Below are positions 47,162-58,140 of a DNA stretch of 64,000 nt, piece by piece (positions within the stretch are counted from its first letter, which is position 1; each line of letters opens with the position of its first letter). Source of the DNA: Verticillium longisporum. Taxonomy: Eukaryota > Ascomycota > Sordariomycetes > Glomerellales > Plectosphaerellaceae. Below the pieces are notes generated by a model, which was given only the letters and a program-made list of their open reading frames with translations, ran no database searches and was not told the origin of the DNA. The stretch lies in the NCBI GenBank assembly GCA_019188255.1, contig JAETXT010000006.1:5394001-5458000 (forward strand), written 5' to 3'. A program made the position numbers and the translations under genes.

Positions 47162-48790
47162 ATGACGCACAGTTCGGGCCTGCTGCGTCTTCCCAACGAG
47201 TTGATTATCCAGATTGCCAAGTTATTCCTACAGGATATTGATCCATTCGAAAAACAGAACGAAGCACCGACCACACCATTGCGCAACCTTTGCTTGACCT
47301 CCCGGCACCTGTTCTCCATCGCGCAGCCGGTGCTCGTTTCTTACATTACCCTTGAAGATGTGTATTCAACCATCCTGTTCATAAGAACATTGAAGGAGAA
47401 ACAGCACCTCCGCAACTACGTCATCGATGTCAATGTGAGATATAATCTCCTTTACACAGCCTCCGAAACGCTCTTGGGCTCATTCACAAGAGACATCGAG
47501 GCCTGGAAGACCCTCGACGCCAGCACAAGAAAGTCCCAAGACGAACGCAGGGTTCTCGAGCAAATAAAAAAGACAACGAGTCGCCATGCCGGCCACGAAG
47601 CCTGCACCTTCGGATTATGGTCAGGGTCTACCGAAGGACACGCTACGTCTAGCCCATACATCTGCACCTGCAACCTGTGCCGTTGTAACATTACTCAACT
47701 CGGACGACTGGATCCTATTGAGTTCAACAAAAGGTATTCGGCTCTGCACGTTGCCTATGCCATGCTTTTCTGCATGTTGCCTAATGTGCGGAGATTGAAA
47801 TTCTTGGCCCACGAAGACTACTCCCGGGATCCCGACGGTTTCGGCGAAACCTTCCTCAATGAGATAATGGCCAACCTTCTTAAGAATAGCGATACGAGAT
47901 CGTTAGTTCTCCCAAGACTCAAAATCGCGGCTTTCACCTCAGACAGAACGGACGGGTTTCGACGTGCCTTGCGGAGCGCCTTCTTCCTTCCTTCGCTTCT
48001 TACATTGCGTTCGCTGAGGCAGCTTGTTGGGGGCCTCGACGTCAATCCTGGCGCGGTAGGAGTTCGTTCGGACGAACACACCTTTGTACACATGGTTATG
48101 TCGTGCGAGAGTATCGACGTTACAGAAAACCTGCTTCAATGCTTCTCCGGAATGAAACATTTGGACATTTCGGGCGTCTATTGTCGAGGTGACAACATTG
48201 AATTCTATGCCAACACATTCTTCGATGCTCTTTCTACCAATTGCCCCGTTCTGGAAAGTTTGACATTGCGAGACAGCGAGTTCGAATACAGCTGGCTTGA
48301 CATGACAGAATGTCTCTCCAGTCCATTACGGCTACCCAAGCTCAAGCACTTGAAGCTCTTCTCAAATTGGGTTGACGAGATACTTATCATCCCTCCATAC
48401 TCTGACCCGTACGACTTGGGGAACATGCTGCCTTCCAGCATCGAGTATTTCAGCTTTTGTGACGACCGGGAGCGGTACACGGAGCCTCAAAACATCTTGG
48501 TCCAGCCACCCTCAACAGCAACACAGCTGGGCACGGAGTTAGCAACATCGTTACGACGCCCTTATACCACTTTCGCCGCTGCGACCTGGCTTAGCGTGGC
48601 ATCGGCCATTCGGGATGGGCGTTTGAGTAATTTGAAATGCGGTTACTTCGTCAGGCGGGACTTTGGCATTTTACCTGCTCAGATTGACGAGGTTATGGTA
48701 TTGTGCTCAGGTCGTGACCCGTACTCTCCAAAATGGACAATTGAGGATGAGGACGCGGACTCTCTTTCCTCGGATGGTAACGAAACATGA
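47162..48790 (+). CDS. F-box-like / leucine-rich protein, single exon
   Basis: The 542-residue frame starts MTHSSGLLRLPNELIIQIAK, where LPNELIIQIAKLFL is the F-box-like helix. TPLRNLCLTSRHLFSIAQPVL completes the domain. The rest contains weak leucine-rich repeats (KHLDISGVYC, LESLTLRDSEF, LPKLKHLKLFSNW). The C terminus is acidic (TIEDEDADSLSSDGNET). Such proteins usually act as substrate adaptors of SCF ubiquitin ligases, but the family is large and this target is unknown. It has no introns and a strongly decayed divergent paralog, as expected in a birth-and-death family. Confidence 0.72.
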   Translation: MTHSSGLLRLPNELIIQIAKLFLQDIDPFEKQNEAPTTPLRNLCLTSRHLFSIAQPVLVSYITLEDVYSTILFIRTLKEKQHLRNYVIDVNVRYNLLYTASETLLGSFTRDIEAWKTLDASTRKSQDERRVLEQIKKTTSRHAGHEACTFGLWSGSTEGHATSSPYICTCNLCRCNITQLGRLDPIEFNKRYSALHVAYAMLFCMLPNVRRLKFLAHEDYSRDPDGFGETFLNEIMANLLKNSDTRSLVLPRLKIAAFTSDRTDGFRRALRSAFFLPSLLTLRSLRQLVGGLDVNPGAVGVRSDEHTFVHMVMSCESIDVTENLLQCFSGMKHLDISGVYCRGDNIEFYANTFFDALSTNCPVLESLTLRDSEFEYSWLDMTECLSSPLRLPKLKHLKLFSNWVDEILIIPPYSDPYDLGNMLPSSIEYFSFCDDRERYTEPQNILVQPPSTATQLGTELATSLRRPYTTFAAATWLSVASAIRDGRLSNLKCGYFVRRDFGILPAQIDEVMVLCSGRDPYSPKWTIEDEDADSLSSDGNET

Positions 48791-50240
48791 TGGAAAAAGT
48801 TATCATTTCTCGATCGATCAGCTAGGAAAGCTACATCAACAGTAGACAGACAACAATGTCAGGAAACAGAACGAAGTTGATCGTTCCGAGAGCCCTGATG
48901 CTTAAAGCTTCGAGAAGACGCGAGAAAATGCTTGCTCTGTTGACGGCATGTAGAACAGTGGGATGAGGGCGAGGAACCGCATCCGTTGTCGTAAGTCCAA
49001 ACTTGGACACGAATGCCCTTCTCCGTCAACATGATCTCTCAATCTTGATGGGACATCAAAGGCATTGTGCGAGATGCGTGTCCTTTGTGTACAGAGTGAA
49101 GGGGGGCCGCACGCCTTTGTCATTCCCTTTAACAAGGGAACCAAGATAGCTACCTCGCCCCAACCCTTTGTCGCGGGGCTCAGGAAAGAGCGACGACACG
49201 GAGGTCGATGTTGAAAGACGTCTGGAGATAACGCTGTTAAAACAGGTGACTCTGGACCGACTCCTTCACTCGAAGCAAAGCTTTCCATCGACAAAAGAAT
49301 TGACATATCGACCAACACGAGATAAAATGGTACATACAGGTAGGCTTCTGGTATTGGCGCCGCGGAAGACCGTCTTCTGCCTCGAGCACTTCCTCCAAGC
49401 ATCAGGACAGATACACGGCAGTCTCATCAAGTACCGAGCAAGCGCCCTTACAGAAGTTAGCGAAGCGCCAAGACGTATCGTCAAGCGATGCCACGCCAGC
49501 TCCGGACGTGTCAGCAAGCGAGGCCCGCCAGCACCGCCGAGGAGGGTCCAGCCGCGACGAGCTGTGAGGGGCAGAGCCCCTGCCCCCGAGACGCAGGAAC
49601 CGATATGCCGCCCCACTGCAGTCCACGACCGCGTCGATGCTGCGTCGATGCAATCTCGCGAGGAGACGGGCTGGAAGGTTCGCGGGCTTCGTCAGAACGG
49701 CGTCCCCACGATTACGAGCTGCGCATCACCGAAGGCCGTCGTCCAGGAGCTGAGAAGAGCATTGGGACACCTTCGCGCGAGGAGGAGGAGCAGCGGCAAC
49801 GTCGGAACATGCACTTTCGGCGCGGGAGCATGGATATGTGTCTTTTGCGATGCCCAGCAACAGGCATGGCGGGCGTCACAGGAGATGGATGTCACGTCAA
49901 CGAAGCTCGCCTGCCCGGAGCCAGCTCTCGTGGCAGACATGGGTTGTCAGGAGATGGCGACGCAGACGGCCGGGATGGTTCGGCCTGTGAGACCACGGCA
50001 AGGCAAAATAGACGAGCAACGCGTGGTGGCGATCGGTCCACTGCGCTTCGTAGTGGACATTTGCGATGGGGAAGCCAAGACGATGTTCCTGACGTCGGAC
50101 ATTTCTTGATGCCTGTAGGTGGTTGTTAGCGGGAATAGTTGAGCCACATGACGCGAGATGGAGCAAGGAACAGCAGCGCAAATGTGATGAGGTTTTTGGG
50201 GACCCCAGGACGCAGAATACGCTGTACATGTACATGTACT

Positions 50241-50290
50241 GTCTGTGACGGTGTCTGTGACGGTGTCTGTGATGGCGTCTGCGATGGCGT
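50241..50290. repeat. 12-bp minisatellite
   Basis: About four imperfect copies of TGTCTGTGACGG, drifting to GATGGCGTCTGC. Confidence 0.8.
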
Positions 50291-50574
50291 CGGAAGGAAT
50301 GGGCGCCGATGCAGGTCTCGGACTGGCTATCCTGCTATCCTGCTGGCTGGGTCTGGTCTGGATGACGGTGTTTCAGCAACGGGCGTTTGAACCAGCTCCG
50401 CGCCTCGCACCAGTCGAGTCATCGGCTCCGAGTCACAGATCGTCGTGGGACCCATCCAAGTCATCGAACTATAGGGTCCAAGTTGAAGATTCCCCACCCA
50501 TGCAGAAGATGACAATTGACATGTCAGATGTCGGGCAAGTGAGAGATGGGACGACGTCTGGAGTCGTGACTTCT

Positions 50575-50649
50575 GGGAGAGAAGGGGTCGGGAGAGAAGG
50601 GGTCGGGAGAGAAGGGGTCGGGAGAGAAGGGGTCGGGAGAGAAAGAGTC
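50575..50649. repeat. 15-bp G-rich minisatellite, five copies
   Basis: Four exact copies of GGGAGAGAAGGGGTC followed by one variant copy. No spacers, so it is not a CRISPR array. Confidence 0.95.
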
Positions 50650-51490
50650 GGGACATTTTGGTGAGGGCCAATCTCCCTCTGACGATCTGTTTGGCCAATG
50701 GCATCGCGCAATCCGAGGGCAGTTGGCTGGCGAAGGCGAAGGCTGGAGTGGAGTAAATGCCCTCGGACGCGGCCAATCTCGACCTTTCTTTTCCTTCTCT
50801 GCACTGTGTCTCTGTCTCCATTCCAGCTCCAGCATCCGCCAACCTGGGAGAACCTGGAAGAAAAGACGTGCATTCATCCATCATCTATCCATCCATTTCG
50901 GGATCGCCGCCGTTTGAAGCCATCAACACTGCCGGTGCCCCGCCACATCCCCGACATGACCAGCGCTGACAAGTTGACGCCAACGACCCCCCGACCCCTG
51001 AGATACCCGATTTTTCTCAACGATAGCGCTGCGCCGGTGTCGACGGCGCTGCCTAGGCGTTGCCAGTCACAAAGGAATACGCGAAAGAGGGTAGAAGAAA
51101 ACCAATGGATGTGTCACCCACCCCTGGCCCTGGGGATCGACATGGCTGCCCTACCGATTGGTTCTCTTGGGATGAGACACGGCCGCCACCGCTCGTTTGT
51201 CTTGCATCGACGTGACAGGCAAGGCACAGCACAGCACGGTACCCACGCTACCACTCTTTTCGAACCGATGTTGTGTTACGCGACTAGTACAGGAGAGAGA
51301 CACACCACCTTGTCTTGTCGCCTTGGGCCGTTTTGGCACGTTTGACCGATGCCCTTCGCCCAACAAGGAGGCCCCCAGATTGAGGCGCGGGCGAGGCAGC
51401 CCAGGGGTGGTCCAGAACCGCCGATTAAATACCCAACTCTCGACGCCCGTTCTGTCCAGGAGGTGTGCCCTCGCGCTCGCCGCCCGTTTT

Positions 51491-51534
51491 TGCCGCCTGC
51501 TTGCCGCCTGCTTGCCGCCTGCTTGCCGCCTGCT
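51491..51534. repeat. 11-bp minisatellite, four copies
   Basis: Four exact copies of TGCCGCCTGCT, about 300 bases upstream of the CSC1-type gene start. Confidence 0.93.
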
Positions 51535-51829
51535 GTCACCTCGTTTCGCCGATTCCCTTCTCCCCCCCCCATCAGCCGCAGCGACCCCTCTCGATCTGAC
51601 TTCACCACTCACCCGCCCTGCCGCGTGTGACAGACTCTTGTCGCCTGCTCAACCTGATCCGCTGCAGACCACGGCGACACGACTCGCGGCACTCGACAAC
51701 ACAGCGCAAAACTCGTATTGTGAGCAGCAACGTTGCTCGGTAGCCCGACAACTGCATGGACGACACGACATGACCGAGTAGACAACGAGTCTGCTTCCCT
51801 AAACGGTGCCCCGACGGTGACCCGCCGCC

Positions 51830-54800
51830 ATGGACTTTGGCGACGATTCTCGCACCGGCTCCGCGCGAGACGATGGCGATGGCGGCACGCTGAGCAAGCA
51901 GCTCGGCAACAATGGCGATTCCGCGTCCTTGGCCTCGCTCATGAGCACCCTCCTACCTGTTCTCATCTACTCAGCCGTATGCCTCATCATATTCTGGTTC
52001 TTCCGCAGAAAAGTCCAACGGGTGTACTCGCCGCGGTCCATCATGCACAGTCTGTTTGCAGAGTGAGCTTGAACGACGCTTGCCTCGCCGCTGGATTTCA
52101 AAAACTGACTTGGCAACAGGGAGCGAAGTACACCTCTTCCGCAAGGATGGTTCAACTGGCTGAAACCCTTCTGGAAGCAAGGCGACGACTTTGTTCTGAA
52201 CCATTCATCCTTGGATGCCTTTCTGTTCCTACGTTACCTCAAGATGCTCTCACTCATCTGCTTCTTAGGTTGCTGCGTCGTCTGGCCTGTGCTCAAGCCT
52301 CTGCATGCAACCTGTGGGAAAGCCTGACAGAGCTGGAGCGCGTGACGATCGGCAATGTCAGCGATCCTAACACATTCTTCGCTCATGTTGCCGTTGCATG
52401 GGTCTTCTTTGGTACTGTCCTCTGTTGTGCGTACTGATTTGTTCCTTTTCTGACACCGACCAGGCTTCATTCTCTTCACCATCTATCGCGAGTCGATCTA
52501 CTACATCAACCTTCGCAACGCCTACTTGCTGTCGCCATACTACGCCAACCGACTATCCTCTCGCACCGTTCTTTTCCAGTGTGTACCGCCAGCTTATCGC
52601 GATGCTGCACGCCTTCGCAAGGTCTTTGGTGACTCGGTGAAGCATGTTTGGATCCTCCGAGACACTATCGATCTCGAGCACCTCGTCGATGAGCGCACCA
52701 AGACCGCCACCCGCCTCGAGAGGGCCGAGATCCAACTCATCAAAATGGCGGATCGCGCAAGAAGGCGCGGTGAGCGCGCCGCACCCGCTCTTCCGGAGCA
52801 CCTGCTTCCGCCAACCGACTCGCCTCACCATCCCGCGGCAGCCATACCCGTGTCGCTATCCGACGCATCGCGACCCTCCTCACCCTCGACATCCACGACC
52901 CCCCTCCCAGCTGGCACGCCTTCTGCGCCTCCGTCCCCGAAGCTTTCAGAAGATCCAGAGAAGCGCGCAGGCTTCCCTCAAACACTTCCCGACGTCAATG
53001 GCTCTGTTGCCGGGCAATGGATCCCGGCCGACAAGCGACCCCGCCATAGACCCCTCGGGAACTTCCTCCGCAGCGTCGACACCATAAAGTGGACGAGACG
53101 CCGCCTCAAGGCGCTTAACCCTGCCATTGCCAAGCTGCGGCGGAAACTTCACCGCGGCACCGAGGGTAGACCATTGGAGTCGGTCTTCATCGAGTTCGCC
53201 ACACAGTCCGACGCTCAGCGCGCATACCAGACGTTGGCCCACGATAAACCCATGTTCATGTCGCCACGCTTCATCGGCATCCGGCCTGACGAGATCGTCT
53301 GGGACTCTCTGCGCATGAACTGGTTCGCTCGCATGGCGCGACGCTTCGCCATGCTGGCGGCGATTGTGGCTGCCATTATCTTTTGGTCCATTCCATCGGC
53401 TTTCATCGGAACATTGACCAACATCGAAAAGCTGAGCCAGATGGTCTTCTTCTTGGAATGGATCATGCTACTTCCGAAGGTCGTTCTCGGGGTCATCCAG
53501 GGCCTACTGCCTGCCTTAGCGTTGTCGTTGCTGATGGCTATCGTGCCATGGATTTTGAGAGGTAAGCACCGCAATACCGCGAATATTCGCCCTTTTACTA
53601 ACGCAATCAGGATGTGCTCGCGTCGCTGGCGAACCTTCGCTATCCGATATTGAGCTCTACGTGCAGAGCTTTTACTTCGGCTTCCAGGTGGTCCAGGTCT
53701 TCCTCGTCACGACCTTGACGTCGGCCGCGTCCGCAGCCTTCAGCCAAATCCTCAAAGACCCCCTCAGCGCGAAAGACCTACTATCCGAAAACCTCCCGAA
53801 AGCGTCCAACTTTTACCTCTCCTACATCCTCATCCAGTGCCTTGCCGTTGGCGCTGGCAACCTTCTTCGCCTCTACGATCTACTTCGCCATGGCATCATG
53901 GCGCGCTTTGTCCAGAATCCCCGCGTGAAGTGGCGCGTCTGGAAGAGGGTGCGCCCTGTCCACTGGGGAGGGTGGTTTCCCGTCTTTACCAACATGGGAG
54001 TCATCGCCATCAGTTACTCCTGTATCGCACCAGTCGTTCTCGGTTTTGCCTCTGTCGGCATGTACGTCATCTACCTCGTCAGCAAGTACAACCTGCTGTT
54101 TGTGGAGGATTCATCCATCGACACCCGTGGTCTTTGCTACCCACGGGCTCTCAAGCATCTGCTGTTTGGCCTCTACCTTTCCGAAATCTGTCTGGTCGGC
54201 CTCTTCGTCCTCCGCTCCGCCTTTTACCCTATGATCTTCATGATCATCTTCCTCATCTTCACTGCGCTCTTCCATTACAGCCTGAGCGAGGCCCTAGCCC
54301 CTCTGTTGGCCAACCTCCCCGCACTCTTGCGCTCGAGATCGAGGAGCTCAGCAGGACCGACGACTTCCCTTCGCCTGGTCTGTCCGACGTCGGAGTGGCC
54401 GACTCCTCCCCTCACATCTTTGGTCAAGACGGCGACGAAGACGAAGAAGACGACGGTCCGGAACACGTCACTCTCGGCAACCGAGGGGGCTCCAATCCAG
54501 GCCTTGAAGGCAGCGCCTCGCTCGGCAGGACGTTCGCCAAAGTCTCTTGGGACGCGTACGTCAAGGCCGTCACAGCCCCGCTCCACAAGATCGGCCTCGG
54601 GCCGGTCCTCGAGCGCATCGACGCCATTATCAGGCCAGAATACAGCCCAACCCCGAATCCGGTCATGCGGTTCCTGCATCCTTCAACGTTCGACTCGTTC
54701 GCGCACCTGCGTGAACTGATCCCCAAGGATCTTCCAGACCCAACATCGACATACCCCGAAGACTACGTCTTCAAGACATATTACCCGCCCGAGATGTGGG

Positions 54801-54982
54801 AGCCCGCACCGAAGCTGTGGATCCCCAAAGACGAGGGCGGCGTCAGCGCGCAAGAGGTGGAGCATTGCGCACGGTACGGCAAGGTCGAGGCCACGGACGA
54901 GGGTGCCTGGCTGCAGGAGGATGGGAAGGTAGGGTGCGAGGTCGAGCAGGCACCATTCTGGGAGGAGAGGGTGCTCTACTGA
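51830..54982 (+). CDS. CSC1/TMEM63 (DUF221) family channel, two apparent frameshifts
   Basis: The family forms osmosensitive calcium-permeable cation channels in membranes. The N-terminal membrane segment (LMSTLLPVLIYSAVCLIIFWFF) is followed by the conserved TPLPQGWFNWLKPFW, the loop VTIGNVSDPN, IYRESIYYINLRNAYLLSP, a cytosolic domain (DSVKHVWILRD, VFIEFATQSDAQRAYQ), and the RSN1-type membrane block (PDEIVWDSLRMNWFAR...GFLVTTLTSAASAA). The C-terminal extension is PHM7-like (HPSTFDSFAHLRELIP, PPEMWEPAPKLWIP). Introns lie near 52065-52122, 52413-52464 and 53562-53611. The frame breaks at GGGAAA (52316-52321) and at C4 (54317-54320); one extra base in each restores HATCG|ESLTELE and ANLP|RTLALEIEEL. 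About 990 residues. Errors in base calling are the likeliest cause. Confidence 0.82.
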
Positions 54983-55568
54983 GAGGCCCGCTTGGATTTC
55001 TGCATACCAGAGCGTGATTTAAAGCGATACCTACATAATGAAGTAATCTTGAATCTACCCCAGGCCGTCGTGTGCAATGCGATTCTCATTCTGTCGACTT
55101 CCATTTCTTTCCATGGCAAGACACTGTAGTTGCACAATTGCTCGGAAGCAGAACCCCGAATGATCCTCTGCGTCTTGACATCCGGCGACAACGCCTTCAA
55201 CGCGCCAGCGAGCTCCCTACCGCCGCCTCCAGCTCCTGCTTGGCACAACCCCCAGCGCGTCCATAGAAACAGCACCCTCGTGCTGTCCTCGGTCAGCGCC
55301 GTCCGCGGCCCCGTCACACCACACAGGCTCCCCGCTCGGCACCGTCTCCACGCCGCCGTCGCCCCGCACACATCCGTCCCCGCGGCCCGCGTCAGGAAGG
55401 GCGCCCGTCATACCGATTGAGGCCCTTGCCGCTGAGTGTCGGTGATTGGGTTGTCTTCTGCGGGGGCCGCGCGCGCTGAGGCCTCGGCTGCGAGGAGGGA
55501 CTCGGAGGGCGGGTCGCTGGGGCCAGGGGGGGATGTTGGAGGCTGGAAGGGGCGTGGTGGGAAGCTAG
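54983..55568. other. Intergenic: 3' flank of the CSC1-type gene
   Basis: GC-rich tract with short overlapping frames, none supported. Confidence 0.5.
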
Positions 55569-55573
55569 GTCGA

Positions 55574-55781
55574 TATGTTGGTTAGAGCAGAGTGAAGAAG
55601 TCTTCCACACGTGGTCCGCACTAAATAGAAGATAGGTCGGGGGTCGTAATATATCTGAATTCTGGCCCTCCGTAGCTTAGAGGGCCCTCCGTAGCCTATA
55701 TATACGTCTCTCGTAGCCCTTAGTCCCTGACCGACCCCCTGCTCGGCGGCTCCGTAGGGGAACCCGCAGGGTCCCCTAACA
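55574..55781 (+). mobile_element. 208-bp LTR-like repeat, copy B (5-bp target duplication)
   Basis: This matches the element at 14024-14238 and is flanked by identical GTCGA pentamers at 55569-55573 and 55782-55786. It begins TATGTTGGTTAG and ends CCCCTAACA; TGTTGG and CTAACA are near-inverted, as at LTR ends. Compared with copy A it has TG where A has TA at several sites. No internal retrotransposon region follows, so it is probably a solo LTR or short non-autonomous element. Confidence 0.72.
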
Positions 55782-55786
55782 GTCGA

Positions 55787-58140
55787 AGAGTGAGGGCTGC
55801 ACTGCAGTAACACCCGAAGGCGCAGAGCGCAGCTTGCAGTGCACTCAGGGCAGCACCAAGAGAGTTAACGACAACAAGTTGAAGAATGTAAAGGTATTGG
55901 GCTAAGGGCCTGGATTAGGGAAAGCAATTAGATCGGCGAATAATCGGTAAGCTATTGTATTGACTTCAACTTGTCGAGGCTATCGAGTATAGCCTCGACT
56001 TCTCCTTTTAAACTTAGGCTTATCGCCGAAGCATCTACGATAACACGAATAGGGGTTGGGTTCCTAACGTCCAACTCCTTATATTGCCTCCCCTCCTAGA
56101 GGTCTAGTCCCTAGAACTCGTGATGCCTTCGCCAGCGCGTCTTACTGCCCTAGCGTATATTGCTTATAGAGCCTATCCCCTAGCGTAGTTGTAACGTAGA
56201 GTTAGGTTAAACGCGTCGCGGGAATCATAATAATGATGCTAGCGGCAGCCTGGAGGTAGGCAGTAATATGGAATAGTCCCTACCGCTGATTTATAGGTAA
56301 TAGTTCGTCGTGCCTATCTTATAAGGTTCTCTCTATTACGCCTACAACTCTCCTAAATTTCGCCGTCCCTAGCTTCTTTTCGACCGTCGATATTGCTATA
56401 ACTGTCGTATCCTCGCATCGTCTATTAATCCTACGCCTACCCTTAGTCACCTCGGTCCCTTCTTTCAGTCGCCACCATGTCGGACATTGCTCTCCGCTTC
56501 GATGAGGTGTACCCATACAATCCCCAGCTTGCCTGGGCCCACGATCGCCGACTTCCTGACACTGAGGCCGGGAACCCCCCGTGCGAACACTGTTTCGGCA
56601 AACTCGCCTCCCAGCCAACAACAGGGCGTAAGAGGCACTCCGCAATTCGACGAGAGGGTGTGGGTTCCAATCCTTTGGGAAAGGCAATGACATGTTCCTG
56701 GATTATACATGGTTGGCGTGGCCATGTCCTCTCCCCAGTTCTCATATATGGATGTATTCTCACTGTTTTGGAGATATCATATGCTGGTTCTTACTCCTTG
56801 GTTTGGCTCACCTTATTTTAAGGTAGGTATGACTTGCGCATCCTGGCACTCTTGCTCGAACTCACTAACGCGATTGGTCATTTATTGTTCAGCGTCATAC
56901 CTCGATGATGCAGCTAGGTAAGATTCTCGAGCTACATGCCAGGCAAACCTTGACAATCACAATCATACCATGTGTAAAGGGAAATCCTGCAGTCCCAAAC
57001 ACTGGTCACTACTTTTCGCCATCTCGACCACTCAGGTTCACTACTTTTGTGGGTGGTGAGTCGTAAAATACGTCTTTGCTTACACGACTCATATAACATC
57101 CTCTGGTGGCCATCTCGTATTCATGCCCGGAGCGTCAGTCTCACCAGATTGAACAAGGATGATATGGTTCTTTCCCCCTTCAATTGAAGGCACACGACGG
57201 CATTAGTTGTTCTCCTTTCACCGTGAGAGCCACTAATGATCTCAAGTTCAATACAAATTTTGTCTGTCCAAACAGCAGTCTTTGTGATTCTGAGTGCGTT
57301 CTTTGGCTCGAATCGTTGCATCTTATTGGGGATATGCTTGGGTCTTTGTCATATAGCATGGCATTTGTGCCGTGGTACTGTGTGTTCACTATCGAATTGT
57401 CTTGATGGTGTTGTCCATTCTCTCCATACTGATGTCATTTAATTTACAATATCCTCACTAGGTGCCTTGACCTAGTCTCTAGCTTCCTGGAAAACATCCT
57501 CGAGATGCCCTAAATCTGTGTCCGACTAACCCGTTAACAATGTCTTGCCGCAAATGCCGAGCGACTTCGCTCATAGGCAGTCTACGCCTACCTGGACTAG
57601 ATTCGACATGGAGTCCCGAGCAGTCTCTTTGTAACTAGCTGGAGGTCAGGATCTCCTTAGACAGGGTCACTTTTCGGCTCTCTCAAAGTTCATTGCATCC
57701 CAACTGACGAGTGGCATCCCACGAGGCAGTGAGTTGTACCCTCAAAGCCGGAGATTTGCGTCCAGTGGGCCGGCGGTCTAATCCTGTGGGTGTCCAGCGG
57801 GCCGGCGCTCTGCGTCCTGTGGACCGGTAGTTGGCATCCTGCGCATGGTGTTGTCTCCAGGCGTATAGGTTCCTTCTGATATGATCGTTTCCGCATTCAC
57901 TCCTCTAGGTACTTTCCCTGCTATAACTGCTCGCGCCTTCCTCTTGAGTGGCTCTTTGATTGGCCCGTGCCTTCGGATTCACATATATAGATCCTTTCTT
58001 AAGAGAGGAACTGACCTGCCTTCGTTCATCCACCTGCAACCTCACCACCTCACAACCTCACAACTACTAATCGCCGTCCTCTTTGATCAATCACGAAAGA
58101 TCAAACACACATCCTATACAAAGCAAATTCTTGACCTCAG
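55787..58140. other. Intergenic, transposon-derived
   Basis: Contains the RIP-like tract and, at 57750-57840, degenerate GC-rich repeats built on GTCC...GGGCCGGCG and CCTGTGG. A short frame at 56477 (MSDIALRFDEVYPYN) is not convincing. Confidence 0.4.
55860..56460. other. TA-rich, CA/TG-poor tract with RIP-like bias
   Basis: TpA steps are very common here while CpA and TpG are scarce and CpG is retained. That is the fingerprint of repeat-induced point mutation on former repeat DNA. No open frame of note. Confidence 0.5.

Larger units (their letters stand above)
48791..51829. other. Intergenic 3-kb region with minisatellites
   Basis: Overlapping frames at 49.2-50.1 kb have no ATG start or recognisable motif. 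Three minisatellites (50241-50290, 50575-50649, 51491-51534) lie upstream of the CSC1-type gene. Confidence 0.45.

Noticed and set aside
49168..50129. Two overlapping plus-strand frames of 313 and 213 codons
   Set aside because: The longer has no ATG start, the two overlap in different frames, and neither shows a recognisable domain. Possibly degraded coding DNA, but not supportable.
50241..51534. Clustered short repeats considered as a CRISPR array
   Set aside because: Units are directly adjacent without unique spacers and the organism is a fungus.
52310..52330. Very short intron to explain the CSC1-type frame break
   Set aside because: The only GT...AG pair would be about 17 bases, too short for splicing.
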